Below, piece after piece: positions 1 through 6,457 of a stretch of 12,705 nucleotides of DNA (position 1 is the first letter of the stretch; every line of letters starts with the position of its first letter). The stretch spans positions 1 through 12,705 of the forward strand of contig DASWMP010000270.1 of NCBI GenBank assembly GCA_036399695.1, given 5' to 3'. The translations under genes were made by a program, and so were the position numbers. Source of the stretch: DASVEE01 sp036399695. Its GTDB lineage: Bacteria > Acidobacteriota > Thermoanaerobaculia > Gp7-AA8. The notes under the pieces were generated by a model that was given only the letters and a program-made list of their open reading frames with translations, was not told the origin of the DNA and did no database searches.

Positions 1-54
1 GGCTGTTCTCATTCCGATGGTTCGCGTCGCACCTGCCTTACCATCAGCGAACCC

Positions 55-1464
55 ATGCCCCTGATCTTCCGCGCCTCCATCTACGCTCTCGTGATGACCG
101 TCGTTGCCGTCACTGCCTCGGCCCAAACGAACTGCACGGGGTCGAGCGGTGCCGCCGTCCAGCCGGTCTGCGCGGCCGCCGAGAACTTCATGTCGACGCT
201 TTCAGCAGCCCAGAGAAGCGGCGTCGTGTACCCGTTCAACCGCGTCACGGCCGCGACCAAGTGGTCGAATCTGCCGTGCGGAACCAGTTGCCACAATGGC
301 CTGCAGTTCAGCACGCTCAGCAGCACTCAGCACGAGGCGGCGCTGGGCGTTGCTCGCGCGGCGCTATCCGCCGCGGGCTACGGCACGTTCGACGGGATTC
401 GGAAGGCGGACACGTTTCTCGGCATGAGCCGAGGAAGCGCATACCACGAGGGAATCTACTTCATCGCGTTCATCGGGACTCCCTCCTCTTCCGGGGAATG
501 GATCCTCCAGCTCGGGGGACATCACTACGCGCTGAACTTCTACTTCCGCGGCAATACGGAGAGTCCGACGCCGTACTTCACCGGCGTCGAACCACTGAGC
601 TTCATGCTGAACGGGGTTTCGTATTCACCGTTGAAAACGAAATCCGATGCGATGAAGGCAATGATGGCGAGCCTGACCGCCACACAACTCACGGCCGCAA
701 AGCTGAGTTTCTTTTTCGACGACGTCCTCCTCGGTCCCGGCGACGACGACCTGTTTCCTGCGCCGCAGGGGTTGAAGGTCTCGACCCTCTCCGAAACACA
801 GAGGGCGCTGGTCGTTGCCGCACTGGGCGCATGGGTGAACGACGCCCCGAGCAGCGTCGCGGCGAAGTTCATGTCCGCCTACAGCTCGGAAACAGCGCTG
901 GCCGACACCTACATCGCGTGGGCCACCGCAACGAATCTGACGACACAAGGTTCCTACATCCGTATCGATGGACCCCGCGCCTGGATGGAGATCATCGTGC
1001 AGAACTACCCTGTCGTCGGCAACCAGGGGCACTTTCACGCGGTCTGGCGCGACGAAAGCCTCGACTACGGGGGTGACGGAACGACCGTCGCCGTACCTGG
1101 AACGCTGTCCTTTTCATCGCCGGCGTTCAGCATCTCGGAGGGCGCCGGCAGCGCCACCATCGAGGTGCAGCGAACCGACGGCTCCGACGGCGCGGTGAGC
1201 GTCGCTTACGCCGTCACCGGCGGTACGGCTTTGAACGGTACCGACTATCAGAGTGTGAGCGGTGTGTTGACCTGGAACGACGGTGATACGGCCGGCAAGA
1301 CGTTCACGATTCCGATCGTCAACAACGCACTGATCGGAGACTCGAAGACCGTCATCATCACCCTGAGCGGTCCGACCGGCGGCTCCGTGCTCGGCACCAA
1401 CACCATGACGACCTTGACGATCTATGACGACGACCAACCGCGTCGTCGAGCGGTGAGGCGCTAG
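55..1464 (+). CDS. Secreted DUF3500 protein with C-terminal Calx-beta domain
   Basis: The 469-residue product starts with a clear signal peptide: a short N-terminus, a hydrophobic stretch at about residues 8-20, and an ASA-QT cleavage site after residue 23. Residues about 35-340 match the DUF3500 pattern, including LQLGGHHYALN (152-162) and HFHAVWRDESLDYG (326-339). These conserved His/Asp residues are typical of the family, whose reaction I do not know. Residues about 350-458 form a Calx-beta domain (FSISEGAGSATIEVQR, then NGTDYQSVSGVLTWNDGDT and a terminal YDDD), which is a calcium-binding beta-sandwich found in exported proteins. The last residues are a basic tail, RRRAVRR. The frame is open to the window edge, but the signal peptide fixes the start at the ATG at 55. 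No good Shine-Dalgarno is visible. The next gene begins 3 nt later, so the two are probably co-transcribed. Domain calls are from pattern recognition; the catalytic role is unknown. Confidence 0.85.
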   Translation: MPLIFRASIYALVMTVVAVTASAQTNCTGSSGAAVQPVCAAAENFMSTLSAAQRSGVVYPFNRVTAATKWSNLPCGTSCHNGLQFSTLSSTQHEAALGVARAALSAAGYGTFDGIRKADTFLGMSRGSAYHEGIYFIAFIGTPSSSGEWILQLGGHHYALNFYFRGNTESPTPYFTGVEPLSFMLNGVSYSPLKTKSDAMKAMMASLTATQLTAAKLSFFFDDVLLGPGDDDLFPAPQGLKVSTLSETQRALVVAALGAWVNDAPSSVAAKFMSAYSSETALADTYIAWATATNLTTQGSYIRIDGPRAWMEIIVQNYPVVGNQGHFHAVWRDESLDYGGDGTTVAVPGTLSFSSPAFSISEGAGSATIEVQRTDGSDGAVSVAYAVTGGTALNGTDYQSVSGVLTWNDGDTAGKTFTIPIVNNALIGDSKTVIITLSGPTGGSVLGTNTMTTLTIYDDDQPRRRAVRR

Positions 1465-1467
1465 ACG

Positions 1468-2037
1468 GTGCACTCGCTGCCGATCCTGCTGCGCGTCACA
1501 CTGACGGCTCTCGCGGTGCTGGTTGCGACGCATGCCGGGGCCCACCCGATGCCAGCGTCCGAGATCTTTCTCGATCTCGAGGCCAACGGTGTTCGGGCCG
1601 AGATGCATCTGCCGCTGGATCGGCTGCAGATCGCCGTCGGCCCACGCCTCCACCTCGACGCCGCCACGACGACGCAAACCATGAATCGAGCGGAGGTCGA
1701 GAAGTACGTCTCAGAGCATTTCTCGATCCTCGATATGGACGGGGCGCCGTGGAACGCACGATTCGAGAGTGTCGCGATCGTCGCGGAAGGCGGAGCGTCG
1801 GAACTGCAGGTGCGGCTGTGGCTCTCCCCTCGCGACCGCTCAACCACCGGTGAAGAACGCCGCCATCGGCGTTCCGTTCGGACCTTTCGCCTGCGCGGCG
1901 ACCCGATCGTTCATCAGCTCATCACGCACAAGATCATGGTCTTCATCCGGCGGGACGATCTACGTCCGAAGACGACCCTGCCGGAGAACGTCGGACGGCT
2001 CACCTACCGCGTCCACGAGCTGACGGTCGCGCGCTGA
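1468..2037 (+). CDS. Exported protein resembling the N-terminal domain of HupE/UreJ family proteins, lacking the membrane part
   Basis: The 189-residue product begins with a GTG codon 3 nt after the preceding stop, with GAGG at 1455-1458 as a possible ribosome binding site. Residues 1-25 are a signal peptide ending HAGA, so the mature protein starts near HPMPASEIFLDLEANGV. That opening, the following AEMHLPLDRLQIAVG and a later VHQLITHKIMVFIRRDD resemble the extracytoplasmic N-terminal domain of HupE/UreJ-type proteins. In that family the domain is followed by five or more membrane helices. Here the frame stops at residue 189, and I see no helices in the next 180 bp in any plus frame. It is therefore either a natural single-domain variant or a truncated gene. 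It probably works with the DUF3500 protein upstream, an inference from adjacency only. Family resemblance is moderate; function is unknown. Confidence 0.65.
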   Translation: MHSLPILLRVTLTALAVLVATHAGAHPMPASEIFLDLEANGVRAEMHLPLDRLQIAVGPRLHLDAATTTQTMNRAEVEKYVSEHFSILDMDGAPWNARFESVAIVAEGGASELQVRLWLSPRDRSTTGEERRHRRSVRTFRLRGDPIVHQLITHKIMVFIRRDDLRPKTTLPENVGRLTYRVHELTVAR

Positions 2038-2225
2038 CCCGACCGGAGTGTGCGGTGCAGGTGCATCCCGGATGAACAGCCAACACCCTTAGTACGCAGG
2101 GTCGACTGAGCCTCGGCCAACCAGCGCTGCGGCGCGTGGCCGCCCTTCTCCCGAATTTCCCCATAGTTCCTCCATGATTGCGCGGCGCCACACACCTAAC
2201 GTGCCCTGTGTCGGGACGTTGAACG
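2038..2225. other. Intergenic stretch with no gene recognised
   Basis: About 190 bp separate the end of the HupE-like gene from the first recognisable codon of the decayed gene. Short ORFs on the minus strand read through here, but none has a ribosome binding site plus a protein-like composition. A small inverted motif (GGCCA/TGGCC, around 2117-2142) is visible. I see no convincing promoter. Confidence 0.4.
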
Positions 2226-2509
2226 GTGCTCTTCGCCGCCTGGGACCGCGCGTTTGCCGGCGACGTGCAGTACGCGCTGCCATCGACCGGCGCGCACGGG
2301 CACCTGTTGCACGACCTGCTGCCGTCCAGCGCTTACACGGTGTCCGTGACGGACGTCCACGGCGACGTCCAGCGCACCTTCACCACCACGACCGCGCCAC
2401 CGGCACGTTGACGTTCGACACCCCCACCGGGGAAACGTACTTTTACGTGAACCCCGGCACCACCGCCCCCTCCACCATCCCCCCAATCGCCTCCGATCCC
2501 AACATGTAG
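2226..2509 (+). pseudogene. Frameshifted C-terminal remnant of a secreted, beta-rich protein
   Basis: Two overlapping plus frames read as one protein tail. The first (2226-2411) gives LFAAWDRAFAGDVQYALPS, then a YTVSVTDVHGDVQRTFTTT segment, and hits TGA at 2409-2411. From about 2399 the next frame continues naturally as TGTLTFDTPTGETYFYVNPG and ends at TAG 2507-2509. The composition (alternating beta-strand pattern, Thr/Pro-rich end, GTLTF near the C-terminus) resembles the terminal beta-sandwich of exported enzymes. The 5' side is missing: a TGA at 2220-2222 closes the frame and nothing homologous-looking lies upstream. A strong terminator follows 20 bp after the stop, consistent with a genuine ancestral gene end. 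The parent family is not identified. A base-calling error could explain the single frameshift, but not the missing N-terminus. Confidence 0.5.
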
Positions 2510-2528
2510 TTTGTTGCGCTGCAAGTGA

Positions 2529-2560
2529 GAACGCCCGCCGCAAGGCGGGCGTTCGTTTCT
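2529..2560 (+). terminator. Rho-independent terminator-like hairpin
   Basis: A perfect 11-bp stem, GAACGCCCGCC (2529-2539) with GGCGGGCGTTC (2544-2554), closes a GCAA tetraloop of the stable GNRA class. A short T-rich run, GTTTCT, follows. It lies just after the decayed gene and was probably that gene's terminator. Confidence 0.75.
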
Positions 2561-2562
2561 GG

Positions 2563-2610
2563 GGGACGATGGGACGAATGGACCTATGGGACAGATGGAA
2601 CGTATGGGAG
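2563..2610. repeat. Degenerate 9-bp tandem array (GGGACCTAT family), single orientation
   Basis: Five to six imperfect units of the pattern GGGACNNAT follow one another directly after the terminator hairpin: GGGACGAT, GGGACGAAT, GGACCTAT, GGGACAGAT, GGAACGTAT, then GGGAG. Units are 8 or 9 bp. The same motif recurs at 3619-3695, 6303-6450 and 12587-12613. Unlike two of those sites, there is no opposite-orientation arm here. Confidence 0.8.
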
Positions 2611-2688
2611 TTTCCTCAGAACGGTTCCGCAGCGCGATGAGTTTCATGGCACTCCGTCACCTTTCCCGCCCTGCGATATCCTCGGTCG

Positions 2689-3615
2689 ATGCGTCTGCTC
2701 GTGATTGCACCGTCTGATTTTGCGCCGCTGGGGATGTTGCGGGAGTTGGCGGCGGAGGTGGAGCTGTCGGTGGGTACCGAGGCTGGGGCGTTGCGGGAGG
2801 CGGCGCGCGGGGCGGAGGCGGTGGTGATTGCGCCGCGGTTTGGGAACGTGCTCGTGGAACTGTGGGACGACCTCGCGCAGGTCCGCTGGATTCACACGCT
2901 GGCGGCCGGTGTAGAGTTCCTGCCGTTCGAGCTGCTGCAGCGGAGCCGGGTCGTGGTCACGAACTCGCGCGGGCTGTACGCGGATGGGCTGGCGGAATTC
3001 GCCATTGCGGCGATGCTCTGGTTTGCCAAGGACCTGCGCCGGCTGCTGCGGAACCAGGAGGCGGCGCGCTGGGAGCCGTTCACGGTCGAGCGGGTCGAAG
3101 GGAAGACGGTCGGGATCATCGGCTACGGTGGGATCGGGCGGGCTGTCGGGCGGCGGGCGGCGGCGCTCGGGATGCACGTGCTCGGCGTCGGGCGGCAGCA
3201 GGAGTTCGGGGAGCCGACTCTCGACGAGGTCATCCCGCAGGCCGATTACCTGGTGATGTCGACGCCGCTCACGCTGCGGACGCGCGGGCTCATGTCGCGC
3301 GAACGGATTGGCCTGATGCAGGAGTCGGCGGTGTTCATCAACGTCGGACGGGGGCAGACGGTGGATCAGGAGGCGCTCGTGGAGGCGCTCACTCACCACC
3401 GCATCCGCGGCGCGGCGCTCGATGTCTATGAGAGCGAGCCGCTCGAGCCTGGCCATCCACTGTGGGGGCTGGACAACGTGCTGCTGTCACCGCACAGCGC
3501 CGATCGCACCAGCGATTCTCACGCCCGGGCCATGCAGTTCTTTCTGGATAACCTGCGGCGGTTCATGGCCGGAGACTCGCTGGAGAACGTGGTGGATACG
3601 ACCGAGCAGTATTGA
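2689..3615 (+). CDS. D-isomer-specific 2-hydroxyacid dehydrogenase (NAD(P)-dependent)
   Basis: The 308-residue cytosolic enzyme has the usual layout and length of the family: an N-terminal substrate-binding segment, a central Rossmann domain and a C-terminal return to the substrate domain. It reduces 2-oxoacids to D-2-hydroxyacids, or the reverse. The dinucleotide-binding motif GYGGIG is at residues 145-150. The conserved catalytic residues are present: Arg221 in INVGRG, Glu250 in YESEPL and His269 in LLSPHS. TNSRGLYADGLAEFAIAAML (91-110) is also characteristic. The exact substrate cannot be read from the sequence; glyoxylate/hydroxypyruvate or phosphoglycerate-type substrates are possible. 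ATG 2689 fits the usual N-terminal strand RLLVIAP, although no strong Shine-Dalgarno precedes it. Neighbours on both sides are decayed genes and repeat arrays, so it looks monocistronic. Confidence 0.92.
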   Translation: MRLLVIAPSDFAPLGMLRELAAEVELSVGTEAGALREAARGAEAVVIAPRFGNVLVELWDDLAQVRWIHTLAAGVEFLPFELLQRSRVVVTNSRGLYADGLAEFAIAAMLWFAKDLRRLLRNQEAARWEPFTVERVEGKTVGIIGYGGIGRAVGRRAAALGMHVLGVGRQQEFGEPTLDEVIPQADYLVMSTPLTLRTRGLMSRERIGLMQESAVFINVGRGQTVDQEALVEALTHHRIRGAALDVYESEPLEPGHPLWGLDNVLLSPHSADRTSDSHARAMQFFLDNLRRFMAGDSLENVVDTTEQY

Positions 3616-3618
3616 GCG

Positions 3619-3695
3619 GGGGACGATGGGACCTATAGGACTTATGGGAGTCCCGTTGGTCCCATCTGTCCTATCGGCCCCATCGGCCCCATTCC
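3619..3695. repeat. Inverted 9-bp array forming a long imperfect hairpin
   Basis: Starting 3 nt after the dehydrogenase stop, units of GGGACNNAT (3619-3649) run into units of the reverse complement (GTCCCATCT, GTCCTATCG, GCCCCATCG; 3650-3695). The arms 3628-3649 and 3660-3681 pair over 22 positions with about four mismatches, around a 10-nt loop. The position directly after a stop codon suggests it could act as a transcription end or mRNA 3' stabiliser for the dehydrogenase; that is inference. Confidence 0.8.
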
Positions 3696-3703
3696 TTTGG
3701 CGC

Positions 3704-3943
3704 TCAAGCCACGATCACATCCACCGGCGGCAGTTCCGTCTCCGCGGGTCGTGGTTCTCGTAGATCTTTTTCGCGCCGGCGTTGTTGCGCGGGCTGTCGA
3801 TCCAGAGGTCGACGGTGTCCCACGTGTCGGTGTTCCAGGGCGTAGCGGTCATGTCGAACTTGCCGTTCAATCGCCGCCGATCTCCTGGTTCCACTTGCGG
3901 GCCAGCCCTCGGCCGGGTCGAAGCGATCGACGCGTAGCGCCAT
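3704..3943 (-). pseudogene. Small decayed gene with about three frameshifts
   Basis: A good ribosome binding site (AGGAGG, complement of 3950-3955) lies 6 nt before an ATG at 3943, which begins MALRVDRFDPAEG. A protein-like reading continues only by changing frame: near 3903 to ARKWNQEIGGD, near 3871 to LNGKFDMTATPWNTDTW, followed by DTVDLWIDSPRNNAGAKKIY and ENHDP, and near 3745 back to the first frame for ETELPPVDVIVA and TGA at 3704-3706. The reconstructed product would be about 80 residues. WNTDTWDTVDLWIDSPRN reads like part of a larger extracellular protein with CARDB-like repeats, but the family is not certain. A start, a Shine-Dalgarno and a stop have survived while the middle is broken, so recent decay is likely. 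Accumulated sequencing errors are the alternative, though the intact neighbours argue against this. Confidence 0.5.
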
Positions 3944-4109
3944 CAAGAACCTCCTGTGTCTGCCTGGGGATTCGCAGGAGGAGTGACGGATGGGCGGGCT
4001 TCCCTACCCGGCAGTGCTGAATTGACGGTGAACACCTCATGCTCTTACGTCAGAAATTCACCGCCCGTTCTCCGCGAGTCTGGCAAACTGGCGTCTCCCG
4101 GAGGATCCA

Positions 4110-4802
4110 ATGATTCCTGTCACGTCTGAGCAGCTCAGAAGTCTCGCCCCGCGTCCGCAGGCCGTGTATGCGTCCGCGTTCACGGAAGCCGATACGGTGC
4201 TGGCCAAATACGCCATCAACGCCACGCCCCTGCGCCTCGCGCATTTCATGGCGCAGGTGCTTCATGAGAGCGGGAAACTGACGATCCTGACGGAGAGCAT
4301 GAACTACTCGCCCGAAGGGATGATCGGGACGTTCGGCAAGCGGCGGGTGTCGGAGGCACAGGCGCAGGCGCTCGGACGCACGGCCGCGCACCCGGCGAAT
4401 CAGCGCGCCATCGCGAACCTCGTCTACGGCGGCGCCTGGGGACGCACGAACCTCGGCAACACCGATCCGGACGACGGCTGGAACTTCCGCGGTACCGGCC
4501 TGCTGCAGATGACAGGACGCGATTCCCGGCTGCGCATCGGCAAGGCCCTCGGCGTCGATCTGGTCGGTACGCCGGAGCTGGCGCTCGATCCCCGCCATGT
4601 CCTCTACATCGCCGCCGAGGAGTGGTCGCAGAAAGGCTGCAACCCGTTCGCCGATGCGGATGACATCACCCGCGTCACGAAGCTCATCAACGGCGGCAAC
4701 ATCGGCCTCGACGAACGGAAGAAACTCCTCGTCGCCACGAAGGCGGTGTGGGTGAATCCGGCGTTCGTGGTCCCGGGGGGCGAAGTGGTAGTGACGCCCT
4801 AG
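4110..4802 (+). CDS. Glycoside hydrolase family 19 protein (chitinase/endolysin-like)
   Basis: The 230-residue protein is close to the size of single-domain phage and bacterial GH19 lysozyme-like enzymes, which cleave peptidoglycan or chitin beta-1,4 links. The catalytic Glu is probably Glu53 in AHFMAQVLHESGKL (44-57), with Glu62 in TESMNYS as the second acidic residue. The substrate-cleft signature GWNFRGTGLLQMTG is at 123-136 and the typical TKLINGGNIGLDERKKLL at 190-207. There is no signal peptide or membrane segment, so export would need a holin, lysis or a phage-tail-like device; none is encoded in the window. ATG 4110 is supported by GGAGGA at 4100-4105. With repeat arrays on one side and a decayed gene on the other, acquisition from a phage is plausible but unproven; no other phage gene is present. 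Confidence 0.88.
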   Translation: MIPVTSEQLRSLAPRPQAVYASAFTEADTVLAKYAINATPLRLAHFMAQVLHESGKLTILTESMNYSPEGMIGTFGKRRVSEAQAQALGRTAAHPANQRAIANLVYGGAWGRTNLGNTDPDDGWNFRGTGLLQMTGRDSRLRIGKALGVDLVGTPELALDPRHVLYIAAEEWSQKGCNPFADADDITRVTKLINGGNIGLDERKKLLVATKAVWVNPAFVVPGGEVVVTP

Positions 4803-4817
4803 CGCGCAGTGGCGCTG

Positions 4818-4938
4818 CTGGTTGTTGGTTTTTGGTTGTTGGTTGTTAGTTTTGGGTTGGGTGACGGTGACCGTGGATCGCTGACCCAGCGTGCTCCACC
4901 AAAAACCAAAAACCAAAAACCAGCAACCAACAACCAAC
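4818..4938. repeat. Inverted array of 7-bp units (GGTTGTT / GGTTTTT)
   Basis: The left arm (4818-4860) is made of GGTTGTT, GGTTTTT and variants. The right arm (4897-4938) has their complements, CCAAAAA repeated three times, then CAGCAACCAACAACCAAC. About 37 bp of ordinary sequence separate them. The arms can pair imperfectly over some 30 bp. The array fills the gap between the GH19 gene and the GIDE-like gene, and similar units (AAAAACCAAAAACT, 4961-4974) continue just past the start codon of the latter. It differs in sequence from the 9-bp arrays but has the same inverted architecture. Confidence 0.8.
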
Positions 4939-4957
4939 ACGCCCCCGAAGCACCACA

Positions 4958-6298
4958 GTGAAAAACCAAAAACTCTCCTGCCTCACCTGGACCATCGTGT
5001 TCCTCTCGCTGGCGATCGCGTGCGGGTGGTTCGTGCAGCGTCGTGCGCCGGGGGCGGTGCCGGCGGTCGGCGGAGGATTCGTTGGGGCGCTGCTGCTGGT
5101 CATCGCGCTGGGGTGGATCGTGGCGATCGTCACGCGGACGACGGAGTGGTGGCGGATCGTGCGTGCGCGGCTGGGGCAGGATGCGCGCGATGGGCAGCGG
5201 GTGGCGATCATCGGCGTGCTGCGCGGGCATGGTGAGCTGCTCGCTCCCTTCTCGCACGAGCGCTGCGTCCTCTATTCGTACGACGTGATCACGAGGGACA
5301 TCCAGGACGGCGAAAGCTCGGACCGGACGATGTACGAAGGGTTCGCCATGGTGCCGCTGTCGATCGAGCACGACGCGGAGCGGACGCGCATCCTGGCGCG
5401 GCCGGAGGTCCCGGGGCTGAAAGCGATCCAGAGAACAGGACGGACGGCGGAAGCGAATGCGAAGAACTACGTCGAGAGCACCACGTTCGCTGCCGCCTCC
5501 GCGGTGAAAACGGTGGACGAGGACCTGTCGCACACGGATGGTCATCTGCGCGTCGATTCCAGCCGTCCGCCGCTGGAGACGACCTTCGGTGCCTGCCGCT
5601 GGTCGGAGAAGCTGCTGCACGCGGAGACGCCGATCTGCGCCATCGGGACGTATCGCGCCGACCGCCGTGCCCTGGCCGGGCCGATCACGTTCCGGACCGG
5701 CTCGTCGTTCGGCATCGAGGCAGCGTGGCGCACGGTGAACGCCGTCATCTCCGCGGCGATTTTCATCGTCATCGCCCTCGGCGCGGTGGCGATCTTCACC
5801 GCGGGCTTTCCGATCGACGCTTACGAACAGCGGAACCCGCAGTCGCGGCTCGGGTGGTGGGAGGTCCGGCTGGAGCGCCTCGTCGAGCAGCACCTGCGCA
5901 CCTGGATGGGCCCGAGGGGGATGCTCGCCTCCTCCGGCTTTCACCTGCAGGAGCTGTGCGAAGGCTGCGCGAACGGACGGCTGGAGATCGACGACCGCAC
6001 GATCGAGCTGAAGCACGCCGCGTATATGGGCGGCCGGAGCGTGCACCTCTCGGCGACGCGGGGCGGCAAAGACGGCATCACGCTCGTGGACGGCGACCGC
6101 ATCGTGCTGACGATCGACGGCAAGTCGGCGCCGGTGCCGGCCACCTGGATGCAGCCGCACGATGTGGAGACGTCGCTCGGATCGAACGGCAGCTACGAGG
6201 GACGCGTGACGGTGATGGCGCCGGACGGGTGGATCCGCTGCCGCGTGCAGTTTCACACGCGGGTGAATGCTGATGAGTGGTTGCCGAGCCGGCGGTAA
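4958..6298 (+). CDS. Membrane protein with a GIDE-like domain
   Basis: The 446-residue product has predicted membrane helices at about 9-26, 37-58 and 259-283. Between helices two and three, VAIIGVLRGHGELLAPFSHE with CVLYSYDVI (residues 82-111) resembles the GIDE domain. That domain was first recognised in the mitochondrial ligase MUL1/MAPL, where it also sits between membrane helices; bacterial homologues lack the RING finger, as here. The C-terminal part (284-446) is soluble and not recognised; it has a beta-rich stretch RLEIDDRTIELKHAAYMGGR (341-360). The start is the GTG at 4958: the first helix begins at about residue 9 and no other Met occurs before residue 131. Codons 2-5 (KNQK) are repeat-derived sequence from the upstream array, and the ribosome binding site is poor, so expression may be low or the start recently reshaped. 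The molecular role of bacterial GIDE proteins is not known to me. Confidence 0.7.
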   Translation: MKNQKLSCLTWTIVFLSLAIACGWFVQRRAPGAVPAVGGGFVGALLLVIALGWIVAIVTRTTEWWRIVRARLGQDARDGQRVAIIGVLRGHGELLAPFSHERCVLYSYDVITRDIQDGESSDRTMYEGFAMVPLSIEHDAERTRILARPEVPGLKAIQRTGRTAEANAKNYVESTTFAAASAVKTVDEDLSHTDGHLRVDSSRPPLETTFGACRWSEKLLHAETPICAIGTYRADRRALAGPITFRTGSSFGIEAAWRTVNAVISAAIFIVIALGAVAIFTAGFPIDAYEQRNPQSRLGWWEVRLERLVEQHLRTWMGPRGMLASSGFHLQELCEGCANGRLEIDDRTIELKHAAYMGGRSVHLSATRGGKDGITLVDGDRIVLTIDGKSAPVPATWMQPHDVETSLGSNGSYEGRVTVMAPDGWIRCRVQFHTRVNADEWLPSRR

Positions 6299-6302
6299 GT
6301 GG

Positions 6303-6450
6303 TGGGGGACCGATGGGACCTTTGGGACCTATGGGACATGGGACCTATGGGACCTGTAGGACCTATGGGGCTGCGCTGCGCGATGAAGGACCGGTGATTT
6401 CATCAGTCCCATAGGTCCCATCTGTCCCATTGGTCCCATTGGTCCTATGG
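6303..6450. repeat. Long inverted 9-bp array between convergent genes
   Basis: The left arm (6303-6370) contains about seven units of GGGACCTAT type. After roughly 35 bp of unrelated sequence the right arm (6405-6450) has five complementary units (GTCCCATAG, GTCCCATCT, GTCCCATTG twice, GTCCTATGG). The first 13-14 bp of the right arm match the complement of a left-arm segment perfectly. It lies 4 nt after the GIDE-like gene and 7 nt after the stop of the convergent minus-strand gene, so it could serve as a bidirectional transcription end. Confidence 0.85.
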
Positions 6451-6457
6451 TTCTCTC

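Noticed and set aside
4021..4060. TTGACG followed by TTACGT as a promoter for the GH19 gene
   Set aside because: The -10 match is too poor to support a call.
4799..6256. 485-codon minus-strand ORF opposite the GIDE-like gene
   Set aside because: It has Arg/His/Pro-rich shadow composition and begins and ends without signals; the plus-strand frame has membrane helices and a recognisable domain.
2563..6450. Repeat arrays considered as CRISPR
   Set aside because: Units are 7-9 bp, contiguous and degenerate, with no spacers and no cas genes.
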